Shown here: positions 12,810 to 24,646 of the stretch, piece after piece
Numbering within the stretch: the stretch's first letter is position 1
Layout of the letters: every line of letters starts with the position of its first letter
NCBI GenBank assembly: GCA_947685225.1
Contig: CANTUV010000076.1
Coordinates: 248,001-312,000, forward strand
Reading direction: 5' to 3'
Source: Garcia nutans
Lineage: Eukaryota > Streptophyta > Magnoliopsida > Malpighiales > Euphorbiaceae
Length of the DNA: 64,000 nucleotides
The notes under the pieces: generated by a model
Database searches by the model: none
The model's input: only the letters and a program-made list of their open reading frames with translations
Told to the model about the DNA's origin: nothing
Position numbers and translations under genes: made by a program

Positions 12810-13435
12810 ATTTAGCCACAAATTCAATAATAGGAGCACTATATACTGTATATAAAATAGCTTCCAATTTAATAAGTTTGTGGCTTTATTCAATAGTTAC
12901 AAATAATATCGGTTGTAACAATATTAAAACCTGTCACTTTTTTATTTTTGTGGCTATAAATTTTATTCTTGTCATATCATTATTTAATTGTGGCTAATAG
13001 TAAATGTCTTTTACTATACAATTATGTTTATGGCTAAATTTAGATATGTTGGCCATAAAATTACATTTGTAGCTATACATAATTTTAAATTGCCATATTA
13101 TTATCTTTGTAACATGATCACAACATAATTAGTTACAAAAATATTAATTATGGCAAAAAGAAAATATTGTTACAAAGATCCAATTCTCGAAGCTAATAAC
13201 TAGTTACAATTTTTTTTTCTATGGCAACAATTTTCGGCACTCATGGCTTCATTTAAATTAAAAACGTGACTATAAATATTTATTTTAGTCACAACACATA
13301 TAAATCCTGTAACCAAACTTTAGTTACGCCATTTCTAGCTACGACATGTCACGGGAAAAATCTGTTGTGGTAAAAGCATCTAGCCACCAAAATTTTATTT
13401 TTAGCCACAATTCATTTTGTGACTGTATATGGATA
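12810..13435. repeat. CACTA right subterminal repeat region
   Basis: Many copies of TAGCCACAA or TTGTGGCTA and close variants in both orientations, for example near 12813, 12882, 12950, 12990, 13383 and 13403. It mirrors the left end and supports a shared binding protein. Confidence 0.85.
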
Positions 13436-13449
13436 ATGTTGTAGTGTTC
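13436..13449 (-). repeat. CACTA right inverted repeat and target duplication
   Basis: ATGTTGTAGTG (13436-13446) is the exact reverse complement of the left terminus; TTC follows at 13447-13449. Confidence 0.95.
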
Positions 13450-14041
13450 ATAAACCACATGAAGAAAAGCTATGATATTTGGATGCAGTTGAGTTGAATA
13501 CAAGTGGCTACCATAAACATTTGGGAAATATCTTTCTTAAGAGGAAGCCAAAGGAGAAACCCATAGAGGATTAGCACTAACCAAGACACACATAAACAAA
13601 TAGGGATAGAATGATTCACTTTCAAAGAGTCTAGATAAATGTTGAAGCGGCAAAACATAATCGATAGAAAAATTCCAACAAAAAACGTACCATAGAAATG
13701 AGATAAGGGTGAAGATGGAAGATCCTGGACTGTTGTAGGCCAAAAGGTGGACAACAGCCCTAGATCTAATACTAACATCAGTGGAACGAATTTTATAAAA
13801 AGAAAGAGACTAAACTTCTCAAGGAAGTAGAAGAAAAGATATATTTTTTTATCAGGAGGAAAATAAATAATTTAAAATAATGAATTATTATTAAATACCA
13901 CCTAATCCAAATAAATAAAAAAAAGATTACATGGCTCACGTAAACACAGATAAAACAATGTAGCAATGTTTTGCAGATAAAACACAGTTAAGGCTCACGT
14001 AAAGCTCAACCAGAGATAGCTATTAAGCAATTATGAATCTT
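13450..14041. other. Flank between CACTA element and kinase remnant
   Basis: About 590 bp. Two overlapping minus-strand frames at 13470-13778 are hydrophobic, but I recognise neither and they have no exon context. The 3' end of the transcript of the former kinase gene would have lain here. Confidence 0.5.
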
Positions 14042-14748
14042 TTACTGTAAAAATGGCGCCAAGCATGGATCTGTGCGGTGTGGAAGACCAGTTCGAGCAC
14101 CCAATGCTCTGCAGCCAACAGCTGCCTGCAATCAGTTCCAAATATATAAGTGAATAGTCATAAAAAGTCGACTCCACCATAGAAACAGTTTCGGGGAGAG
14201 TAGGGGTGGGGAAAACTTCTTACCACTTTAGCAGCAAATGGCAACATTTTCTCTGGGGGCATGCCAGCACATATAGCTAGAACAAAACCAATTAAGAAAG
14301 ATGAGTTCCAAACCTTTAACGGGCAATATAAGCATTAAGTGTATTAAAAAAATAGTAGAAATGCTGGAAATATATTCATTGAAAAAGAAAAAAAAATCTT
14401 GGAAAATGATATGACATAGTGCCCAGACTTCTTAAAGGAAATTAGCAACATTCAACAGAAGCATTTCTAAGAAGTGACCTACTACAGATCAAAATTGATA
14501 AGACAAGTGGGCACATTGTAAGGACATGGACATGCACAGGCTGACAGACACCCACATACACCCACCCGATTCACATGCACATTCTTGCACATGCAGTGGT
14601 AACACATACCATAAAGAACTGCTCCGATAAAGGCATCTCCAGCACCAGTGGTATCAACAAGTTCTGGTGGAGGTATTTTCTCAGCCGTTCCGACAAGCAT
14701 TCTCCCATTCACGGTTCCTATTCCATTTGCTCTTAGCTTCGTTAATGA
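14042..14748 (-). pseudogene. pfkB sugar-kinase-like gene, 3' exons only
   Basis: Three minus-strand exons join in phase: 14748-14610, 14276-14224 and 14125-14042, ending in a TAA stop. All junctions are GT-AG. The product ends with the pfkB family signature DTTGAGDAFIGAVLYAI, in which the aspartate of GAGD is the catalytic base, followed by a family-typical helix (GMPPEKMLPFAAKVAAVGC) and the C-terminus ARTGLPHRTDPCLAPFLQ. pfkB enzymes (ribokinase, fructokinase and relatives) phosphorylate sugars or nucleosides with ATP. I see no 5' exons for the N-terminal sugar-binding part within the roughly 4 kb upstream before the myosin gene. The retained exons are open and their splice sites intact, so the loss may be fairly recent, or the 5' exons may lie beyond a very long intron. 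The substrate cannot be told. Confidence 0.8.
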
Positions 14749-16065
14749 CTAGAAAGAGAAGATGGCAAAACCATATTAATTCCAATCAAATGCAATCACT
14801 ATTCAGTATTCACCATGTAATCTTCGAATGAGCAAATCAGTTAAGTCTTTACTAATTTTAAATTCTAACTCATAAAAAAATTAATGAGTCAAGCCTCTAC
14901 TAATTTCAAATTCTACATCTCACTTATTACAATAAATATGGCATTGTTATTCTTCATTTATTTAACTTTCTATCTAATTATATACAAATTATTATTTCTT
15001 AATTAAGTATTAAAAACTAATCCCATGAAAATTTAAAATTTGCAAGCATAAGCAATAATAACTAGACAGAAAGAAAAAGATGTTAACGAATTTAGATGTG
15101 ACCTAATTAATTGATAGCTCATCCAAGCATGGTCCCCATTTTTAATCCAACTTTGCTTTCCATTTCTTTACAATTCTCTCCTTTTTCAAAATTTTCTTCC
15201 CTTTTCAATTAATTTTCCCCTTTTTTCCATTATTCAAATCAAACACGTGAACCCTAATCTCATCATTTCTTTACTGTTGACTCCGTCTGTTATGGCGGTG
15301 ACGCTGAAACCTCACTCTAACTCCAACCAACGGCTACTACTATGCCGAACACCACTTTCACTAATCTAATCCATCCATTTTGATTCTCTACGCGCTTAAG
15401 AACGTGCTTTAGTTCTATTCTAAAAATCCCAACTCTCAAAAATCTCACGCTCAAATTTGATTGGCTATTAGAGTGGGCCTCAATGATAAAGCAAGTTGCT
15501 GCGTTTTCCATAGGCGCGTGGGTGTTCTGCAAAGTTTATTATTGTATATGTTGTGACTTATTTTTATCATGCTGTTTTCCACATTTATGTGACATTTATT
15601 TTTGGTTATGATTCAATCTTTACTACATACAAGAATATATAGGGAAAAAAATTATAATAGTTATGTGATTTTCGGACACTGAGCCATAAATAAAGAAAAT
15701 TTGGTTAATATCTGGTCATTTACTTAAATGCCCATAATTGTACGTAATAGAGAATTACAATGGTGCCCCGTTTCTAAAATCATTCATAACTTTTGTAGCA
15801 ACAACTTTATGCATGCGTGGGTAAATAGAATATTCCCTTAGAAAAATAAATTTATATAAAAAAATTAATTTAAAATTAAAAACATATAAAAATAAAATTT
15901 TATATTATTCCTTTATAAATTTATATAATTTTAGATGAATATTTATATATAATTTTATATTATAATTTTTTTATGGATATATCCGGTTACTATTTTCTAT
16001 GTGCGTACATTTTATATTCAGGAAAACTTGGCAGTTAATGGATAAAAATTTGATGTTCATAATAC
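14749..16065. other. Intergenic DNA upstream of kinase remnant
   Basis: Mostly AT-rich. A GC-richer patch at about 15240-15540 contains a CACGTG box (15244-15249), a plus-strand ATG at 15292 with a 26-codon frame, and a 71-codon minus-strand frame at 15317-15532. It looks like former promoter or first-exon DNA, but I recognise no product. Confidence 0.45.
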
Positions 16066-16262
16066 AAGTTGGTGGAAATGCAATATAGGTGATACAGTTT
16101 TTGAGCAAGATAGGAGGATTGGAGTTGGTGCAGTGGTTCGAAACTCCGACGGCAGTATGCTTTCTAGCTACTATTTTGGGTAATATCCTTGGCTCCTTCC
16201 CTCATTTTGCTGCAAAGTTTGTTGAGCTGCCGCCATGTTCTTCAACTTGTGCTTGAAAAGTT
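16066..16262 (+). pseudogene. LINE RNase H domain scrap
   Basis: The plus strand reads WWKCNIGDTVFEQDRRIG and then VGAVVRNSDGSMLSSYYFG before a stop. This is the start of the RVT_3/RNase H domain found at the C-terminus of plant L1-type LINEs (usual form WKxNxDAAVF...G.G.VxRDxxG). The remainder has frameshifts. It is a short dead fragment, unrelated by position to the LINE at 7921. Confidence 0.75.
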
Positions 16263-18344
16263 TGAAGGTAATGGAATAATAGAATTAGATGAATTATTGT
16301 ATAGATTTGATATTCATTATTTGCTCTTATTTTTATTTTATCTTTTATAATAAAATTAAATATAATTTAAATTTTTATTATATAGTTTTATCTTTTATTA
16401 TTTGAATATTATGTGTCATCTTCAAATAAATATTTATTATTCTATAATAAATATATCATTTTCGTATGAGATCTGATTTGATATTTTTCTACGATTGATA
16501 AATAAATATAAGTGTTCGGCTGAAAATTAAATTATCCGCGACGTACTATTATTATCTCTTATTTATATAAAAAAATTGTGAAAATTCGGTAAATTCATTG
16601 TTTGAATGTTATGTGTAATATAAAATTATATAATTTTTATTTATATATTATAAATATATATTTTAATTTATTAATAAAAATTTATTTTGCATTAAAAGAT
16701 TTAAAATAATTCTCACAAAATTTATTATTACATTTTTTATTTTAAATTAATAGATTTAAAAAAAAACACGGAGAATTTTCAAAAAAAGTTTAATATTACT
16801 GAATTAAATGCCTGGTAGCAGTAGCTTTCATTATTATTTATTATCTAAATTTTTTTAAATGCTCCGTAGCAGTAGCTTTCATTATTATTTATTACCTTAA
16901 ATTTTTTGACTTCTATTATAATAAATATTTTTTTTTCAGTTGTCAATTTTTTTTGGCCAATGTTGTCACTTGATTTCAATAGTTGAAATAAAGGAAATCA
17001 AATTTAAAGTCGTCCAATTAATTATAAAGTTATGAATATGGTAAAATTGTTCACATTGTTGGATATAGGAAACATATGCAGTCCCACTACCAAATTTTAA
17101 ATTTTAAATTCAAAGCGTTTGAAATTTATGTGTCGCAAATTAATACTCTTAATTATACATTTATATATATACATGTACATATTCCCTCCATTTGTTTTTT
17201 TTTTCGATAGTTTACAAAAAAGAAAAAAAAAACATCGATTCTGTCATAATATTGTCAATATATATACATATCTTCGAAATAAAAAAGCTATAACCAGTTA
17301 CGGAACTAGCCCTTTAATAAAAAAGGACAAATTTTTTTTTAATACATATAAGGAGGAGATGGAAGGCCGGGGGAGTGGGCCTCCATCTCTGCTGCTCTGG
17401 CTGATAAAAAATTATTTTAAAAATGTACGTCGGTAGCCGGCTAAAAAGAATCTTCAGCTTATACCCGACCCTACCTGATTCCGTTTTTACATGTAGCTAA
17501 ACAATAAAGACATAAGTTCAATAAGTAACAAAATTTTACTTTTAGTGAAAATCCTTGAATAATTTTATTTTTTTAAAGATCAAAATTTTACTTTTAAATA
17601 TAGAATCATATTATATTAAATATGTTCTAAACATAGACTTATTTGAGATAAAAGTTTGATTTAAAGGTAACTTTCTCTATTTCTCCGAGCACTTCAAATT
17701 ATAAGTTAACCCACAAAACATTAAACTTAATATTTTGCAAAATTTTAATTAGCTACACTTGAGAAGAGAGAATATTTATGAATGAAATCTGAGATTTAGA
17801 TAGAAGCAATAATATTGATATCCATATTTTGTAATTTTTAATCCTTATAAATTTTATTTTTTACTTTATTTTTAAAAGTATAATTTAACATATTCATTTA
17901 AAATAATATATATAAAAATAAGAAGTTAAAAGATAAAAAAAATTAAAAATGATGCTTGACTAAATGTGGAGTTGGAAGTTATTGCAAGACAAAAATATTC
18001 TTTTTTTAAAAAAAAATATATATATATATATTTTAATTTTATCATGTAATAATAAGTGCAGGGATTATTGTAAGATTCGGACAACCCAAGTGGATTCAAA
18101 TCTGACCCATGTCTTCGTTGTCTCTAAAAAAATGATCGTTATTATAGCCGACAAACAAGGGCAACATCGGAATTCAATCTCACATAAACAAAACGCTTTT
18201 TATCTTCCTAATTAATTTTCATTTAATTAATTAAAATAAATCAATAACAACAGGCAATAAAAATGCTTAGTTCATTATTATTAATAAAAAAAAATAAAAT
18301 CTTTGATTATTGGCGAAACCCAAATCAGGTGGGAGGGAAGAAAA
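16263..18344. other. AT-rich intergenic DNA upstream of myosin
   Basis: No gene is supported. Frames at 17119-17436 and 17964-18215 are low-complexity and AT-driven. Two related phrases containing 'tagcagtagctttcattattattta' lie about 50 bp apart near 16815 and 16868. The distal promoter of the myosin gene would lie in the last part; no motif stands out. Confidence 0.55.
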
Positions 18345-18706
18345 AGAACACACGCGTTAAGGAAACACAGAAAATCAAAGAAAAAGAAAACAGAAGTTCA
18401 TTGCTTTAACAGCAAAGGGGACCATAGAGACAGAGAGGCTTATTCTCTTCTTCAAATAAAGTTTTGAACTTGTTGAAGGGTTTAAGCTTCTCAATTTATA
18501 TATATATATATTTTCAATTTTTTGTTATTTTTTTGTTTATTATTGTTGTTTTTTCAGTGTAAATCGGGTTTTAGTTGTACCCATTAAAGGGAAATAGAAG
18601 TTCGTATCATTTCCTTTGGTTCTTGAATTTGAATGGTTGTTGTTGAAGGCTTGTTGAAGTAGATCGAGGAGCCACTGAGTTTCTGATCTGACCAATTTCA
18701 CTGAAA
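18345..18706 (+). promoter_or_regulatory. Probable 5' UTR and proximal promoter of the myosin gene
   Basis: From about 18345 the composition becomes purine-rich (many 'agaaaa' and 'agagag' words) and later T-rich with an (AT)n tract at 18499-18512, typical of a plant leader. The transcription start cannot be placed exactly. An upstream ATG frame lies at 18633-18662. Confidence 0.5.
18633..18662 (+). promoter_or_regulatory. Upstream ORF of nine codons in myosin leader
   Basis: ATG at 18633 is followed by eight codons (MVVVEGLLK) and a TAG at 18660-18662, 44 nt before the main ATG. If the leader is transcribed from upstream of this point, scanning ribosomes would meet it first and it could lower translation of the motor. 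This is an inference only. Confidence 0.5.
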
Positions 18707-21700
18707 ATGGTATTCTTTTTGTTCAATATTTGTAGTTTTTATTTCTGTTTAATTTTATTTTTAGGAATTTAAGTCTTTTCTTTGTGTCAATGATGGCCAA
18801 TTTATATATAATTTGATCGGTTGTTGTTGTTGTTTTACTTCCTTGTTGACTGATCTGTGCTTTACTTGGAGCTGAAGTATATGCTAATCTCGCATTGGCA
18901 TTTCCTCTTTATTTTGAGCTTTAATACTGTGATTGTGATCTAGTTGATATATATGCCGCTATGGTGTTTTTTTTTGGATGTACCCACACTGAGATTCTTT
19001 GTTTACTATGTCAAACAAAGTCATTTATAGAACAATGGAAATGAAAGTATTTCGCCCTAAGGCTTTAGTCCAACTAGGTTAGCATTTACCACTGCTCGAT
19101 TTGTTTGCTGCTGATAATTGTCTAGGCATTAGTATTAGTAATGGAAAATGGTTAACTTTTTCAGTATTAGTCAGCTATTCATTGACTTATATCAAATTAG
19201 AGCTGGACTATGCTTAATTGATCGGCTGAAGAGTCTTGTGCTGGAACTGAAGGCTTTTATCTTTGCAATTTGGGCTAATGACTAGAAAAATTCAAACCTC
19301 ATCTGAATTTTAGTTATGGTCAATTCTTTATTTTGTTTCAATTATATCTATAGCCTCTAACAGTGTCAATTGAGGGAAGACTTAGCAATGCATGTGTCAC
19401 AACTCTCAAATTTTTAATGTGGCATATATTTCATAATTCAAAAGATTATCTCATTAGCATATGATGTAATATTTAGGCGAAAGAACCCATATGAAGTTAT
19501 TAATCATATTTTTTAATATTGATTATTATTAATGTTCAAAAGAATGTGAAATAAGAATTTGGAATTCTGACTGCGCTTCACTCCCTGCCCTTCACTTCCT
19601 TTTTCCCTTTAAATGTTCCATACAATATGCTAATGGAAAATTTTTGGATAAATATATGACATTGTTAGTAATTTTTCTCAAGTTTTACTGTCATTGGCAT
19701 CAATATTATAATTAAAGGTTATGTATATAATTGATAGAACTTTAAAACAATAGACATCTTAGAACTTGGATAAAAAAACTTGGATTTCTTTAATCATGTT
19801 AACATTTGTGATTTTTTATGCATTATCTTTGATGACTCAATTCAACTTAATCGTGCCTTAAATTTATTAAATCAAGGATTAATTCCTACAAATTGTGATA
19901 GACTATATAAATAATTTTTTGCTTCATTTTTCCCCCAATTTTGTGTGATTCCAAAATCATGACCAGTGCTTTTAGAATTGCAACCTTTAAATGCCTTCCT
20001 CCAATTCCAGCAAAACTCAAAGACGCTTTCAACTTGGATGATATGTAAAAAACTGACTGATTGAGTTCAGAATTATCGGATAGATTGCTTTTAGTTGTAG
20101 TATTGTCTCATGACATTGTATTTATTTTCTGTATTTCTATTTACTGTATGAACAACATTTTTTTCTACTAAGCATCTTCTTTGTTGATCAATAGATCTCT
20201 TCATTCATGATTCCTATGCTGCTTATGTTTCTGGAAAATCAGTTCCTAGTGCGGTTAAATGTGGACCTATTAACAATGACCTTAGCCTTGTAACTTGATC
20301 CTCTGAACTAAATTTTGGTGTAATTTATTTTTATAACTTGGCCATTTGACATGGGGGCATGGAATGGATTTAATGGCTTTATTTAATTAGTGAAATAGAG
20401 ATGGATTTGTTTTCTCCACTCCACTCTGCTTAGGACTGCATGTTCAAAAAAATCTAGAGCCATCTAATCCTTTTTCATACTCCCTCACAAGTCATTTTAG
20501 GATTGCCCTTCACTCTCTTATCTCCTACAATTTCTGTGTGCTTAGCATTATGTATTGGTGCATTTGTTGGTCCAAAATGCATATATCTCGGCCATCTCAA
20601 TCTCTCATTTCTCAGCTTCTCTTGAATAGGTGCTACTTTCACCTTTAAAAAGAAAGGGTGCTGGTACCCTCCAATGTTTCTGTTGATTTACCATCAGCAC
20701 TCTTGAAGAAACAATCATTTCTGTGTGTGTGTGTGTGTGTGTGTGTATTGATTCACATTTTTTTTTAGAGCGTAGAATATGTATCTTACTAACTATAGAC
20801 GTTAGTGATTACTCTACAAGTGCATGGAGTGGTGATAATTAAAACATCTCTTTATTATCTGTTTGTCAATTTGGATTACCCTAGTATCTTTTATTGATTT
20901 CGCTTCTTGCATTGAGATTAATAACAAAAAAAATATTATTTTCCATTTCAATAAATAATAAGTGAAAGAAATTGTTTGCAACACAAATACAATATATGAT
21001 GCTTAAATCTTATAAATGTGACACAAAATGATACAATTATTATGTTGAAGCAGTCCTCACCACTCTCTTTTTTTGCAGGCTGCTGCTGTGAGTTTGGCGG
21101 TTGGATCTCTTGTTTGGTTGGAAGATCCCGTTACAGCTTGGATTGATGGCGAAGTTGTGGAGATTACTGGTGCGGATATTAAGGTCCTTTGTACATCTGG
21201 AAAGACGGTGGGTGCTTTTATTTACTTTCCTCAATGCCTATGTTTGATGTACATATAAATCTTGAATGGTTATATTTACCAATGGCTGAAGTGACAATGA
21301 ACCTTTATGCTTCGTGCGGGAGCATTCGTGCACCGGGCTGCCTTTTATCATATCTAGTTACTTTGTTTCTTATGATGAACCTTTAATGCGTTCTTAATAT
21401 TTTTTTTTTCCTTTATGCTAATCTATAACATGAAGAATGGAGATAAGCTGACCTGCTTTTTTCCCCCATAACTTTGGCTAATTGTAGGTTGTTGTTAAAG
21501 CTTCGAGTGTTTATCCTAAAGATGCTGAAGCCCCTCCTTGCGGAGTGGATGATATGACAAAACTGGCTTATTTGCATGAACCAGGAGTTCTACAGAATTT
21601 AAGATCAAGATATGATATGAATGAAATTTATGTGAGTATTTGTAAGCAATGATTAACTTATTATTCATATGCTTCTTGTTTGGAGGAGCGAATGCTGGAT

Positions 21701-24611
21701 TGTTATTTGTCTGGATATATTCTTTTATGCTTTTTATATGTTGTATTATGCTTTAGTGGATATCAAGATACTTTTCTTGTTTTCCTTTACATCTTCCACA
21801 CTTTCTGATCTATTAAGGCTAATACACTAAATGGTGCGTCCAGACTTACACAGGGAATATATTGATTGCTGTGAATCCTTTTAGAAAGTTGCCCCATCTC
21901 TATGATAGCCATATGATGGCACAATATAAAGGGGCAGCCTTTGGTGAGCTTAGTCCACACCCCTTTGCTGTTGCGGATGCTGCATACAGGTACACCATTT
22001 CTAGCGGTCAGCAGCTGGTTATTTTGTTTCCTCTTTACTGATTTAATAACAGAAATGCTGTTGCTTGTGGATGCAGGCTAATGATCAATGAAGGAATAAG
22101 TCAGTCTATTTTAGTCAGTGGTGAGAGCGGGGCTGGTAAAACAGAAAGCACAAAATTGCTTATGCGTTATCTTGCTTACATGGGAGGAAGAGCTGCTGCT
22201 GAGGGAAGGACTGTTGAGCAGCAAGTCTTGGAGGTGACCTATTCCTACAATTTTATTCTGCGACAAGCAGATATAAAAATTCTAGAAATCTGATGTTGCA
22301 GGATGATTGGCAGCATACTTACATTTGTAGTGTTTATCATTTTGCAGTCTAATCCTGTTTTAGAAGCATTTGGTAATGCCAAGACAGTTAGAAACAATAA
22401 CTCAAGGTGGGAAAATCTGTAATAAAGACTTTCTTCATACAGTTCTGAATTTCATAACATGTGTTTAAATGGGCTGTCATTTACATGCTATTGCTACTGC
22501 AGTCGTTTTGGTAAATTCGTTGAGATACAGTTTGATCAGAGGGGAAGGATTTCAGGAGCTGCTATCAGAACTTATTTGCTAGAAAGATCACGTGTGTGTC
22601 AGGTTTCTGATCCTGAGAGAAATTATCACTGCTTCTACATGCTTTGCGCTGCACCCCCTGAGGTAATAGATCTTAGATTTCTGATTGTTGGTTCATGAAG
22701 AAAGGATTTTTATCTGGAGTCAATATCAACCATTTCATGGACTGAATTTATATCATTGGATTGGATATTATGCTACTAATGTTCAATGTATATAATAGCT
22801 GTTGCTCTTGTTTCTTCTGTGCTTAGTGAATCTTATCATGATCTAAACCGCGTTTGTGTTACCTAGTGCTCTTCACATAAGTAGGTGATTATGTTAGCAA
22901 CAAAAATTGGCACCATATATTGCACTTAAGTAAAGCCACTGATTCTGAAGGTTACCATAATCTCAAATGCCGTTTTCTTACTTCTAGACATTTCTCATTG
23001 TTTCTTTCCTCATATCATTCATCAGGATACTCAGAAATACAAATTGGGAAACCCAAGAACATTCCATTATCTGAATCAATCAAATTGCTATGAATTGGAC
23101 GGTGTTGATGATTCCAAGGAATATATTGCAACAAGGAGGGCAATGGAAGTTGTTGGAATAAGTTCTATTGAGCAGGTATTCTACAAGGATCTACTTTAAT
23201 TGAAAAATGTGACCTGTCAAGTGCTAAAATATCATAAAAGCTCTTTTTTCTCTCTGTTACCCTTTCAGGACGCCATATTTCAAGTTGTGGCTGCAATCCT
23301 CCATCTTGGAAATATTGAATTTGCCAAAGGGAGGGAAATAGATTCGTCGATGCCTAAAGATGAAAGATCTTGGTTTCATCTAAGAACTGCTGCTGAGCTT
23401 TTAATGTAATTGGTCTATGTCATGTGCACGTCCACACACTGATGGGCTATCTTTCAAAGAATATCTACACCCCATATGCTATTGTAATGGAAGGAAATGC
23501 AGATTCTGAAATCTGAATTTTGTTCAGGTGTGATGTGAAGGCACTAGAAGACTCTCTCTGCAAACGTGTAATTGTAACTCGTGATGAAACAATTACAAAG
23601 TGGTTGGATCCAGAATCTGCTGCTCTTAGTAGAGATGCATTGGCTAAAATTATTTATTCAAGGTTGTTTGATTGGTAAGTATCACTTTCATATTCTGATG
23701 GTATTGTGTTCCCCTGCTCCGCAGAGCATTTTTAAATTCTGAATATCTGGGTATTGGAATATGCTGTTTAGCATGGCTCTAATATTTCCTGTCTTTCTTT
23801 AGGCTTGTGGATAAGATTAATAGTTCAATTGGTCAAGATCCAGATTCTAAGTTCTTAATTGGCGTGCTGGACATATATGGATTTGAGAGTTTCAAGACAA
23901 ACAGGTGCTTAACTGGTATGCCTTTTGTTTACATTATTGAGAGGAATTGGTTCTGTAAGAGAACTAATTGTTCCATTTTAATGTCTCAAGTGTGACATCT
24001 TGTCTTGAGGCAATAGAAATATCTATTTATATGTTGTTGGTAGTGTGGCATGGAGGAGCATTTAGATTTCTTGATGCTGTTTCTAGTTATGTGGATTCAT
24101 TGAAGATGATATTAGTTTTTTGATGGTTCAACAATATCTTACAGCTTTAGTATTACTGCTTTCATGATTATACCAGTTAATGAAACTCCATTTGGCATAT
24201 TGGTTCCCTGTTGCATCACTATTGGAGGGGTTTCTTTTCTTAGGTGGGCATGGAGTGAGTAGCTGACCAATTGGTTAATCTCTTTTCACTTAGGTGCTCT
24301 ATAACATTGTCATCTACTATTTGCTGCCTACTATCTGGAGGTAGCAGTCGTTAGCTTCTGTTCCTGTGATGTTTAAATGAGGGATTCATATTTTAATTGA
24401 ATCAATCGCTGTTTGATGAATCTTGGTGGATGCTTGTTTCATTCTTTCATCTGATTGTTGATATGATGTCATTCCTGCAGTTTTGAGCAATTTTGCATCA
24501 ACTTGACAAATGAAAAACTTCAGCAACATTTTAATCAGGTATATTTGGAAAGTCAGTGCTACTCTCTTTAGATGCCTTTTTGTTTCTTTTGTCCACTGAA
24601 TGTGCTATTGA

Positions 24612-24646
<35 letters not shown>

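Larger units (their letters stand above)
4508..13446 (+). mobile_element. CACTA (En/Spm) DNA transposon, non-autonomous
   Basis: The element is 8,939 bp long. It begins CACTACAACAT and ends with the exact reverse complement, and it is flanked on both sides by the trinucleotide TTC (4505-4507 and 13447-13449), the 3-bp target duplication expected for CACTA elements. Both ends carry dense subterminal copies of a TAGCCACAA/TTGTGGCTA word, the arrangement that TnpA proteins bind in this superfamily. Inside lies a broken TnpA-like gene on the plus strand. I found no TnpD transposase, so the copy should depend on a partner elsewhere. A truncated LINE and several private repeats sit in its left half. 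The boundaries are secure; non-autonomy is inferred from the absent TnpD and broken TnpA. Confidence 0.93.

Noticed and set aside
13470..13778. Two overlapping minus-strand frames near the kinase remnant
   Set aside because: Hydrophobic but unrecognised; no splice continuity with the kinase exons, and two frames compete for the same DNA.
17119..17436. 105-codon plus-strand frame
   Set aside because: Lysine- and phenylalanine-rich translation of AT-rich DNA, with no homology recognised.
17290..17500. GC-richer patch resembling a terminal-repeat element
   Set aside because: Only a six-base inverted match (acggaa) at the suggested ends, too weak to call.
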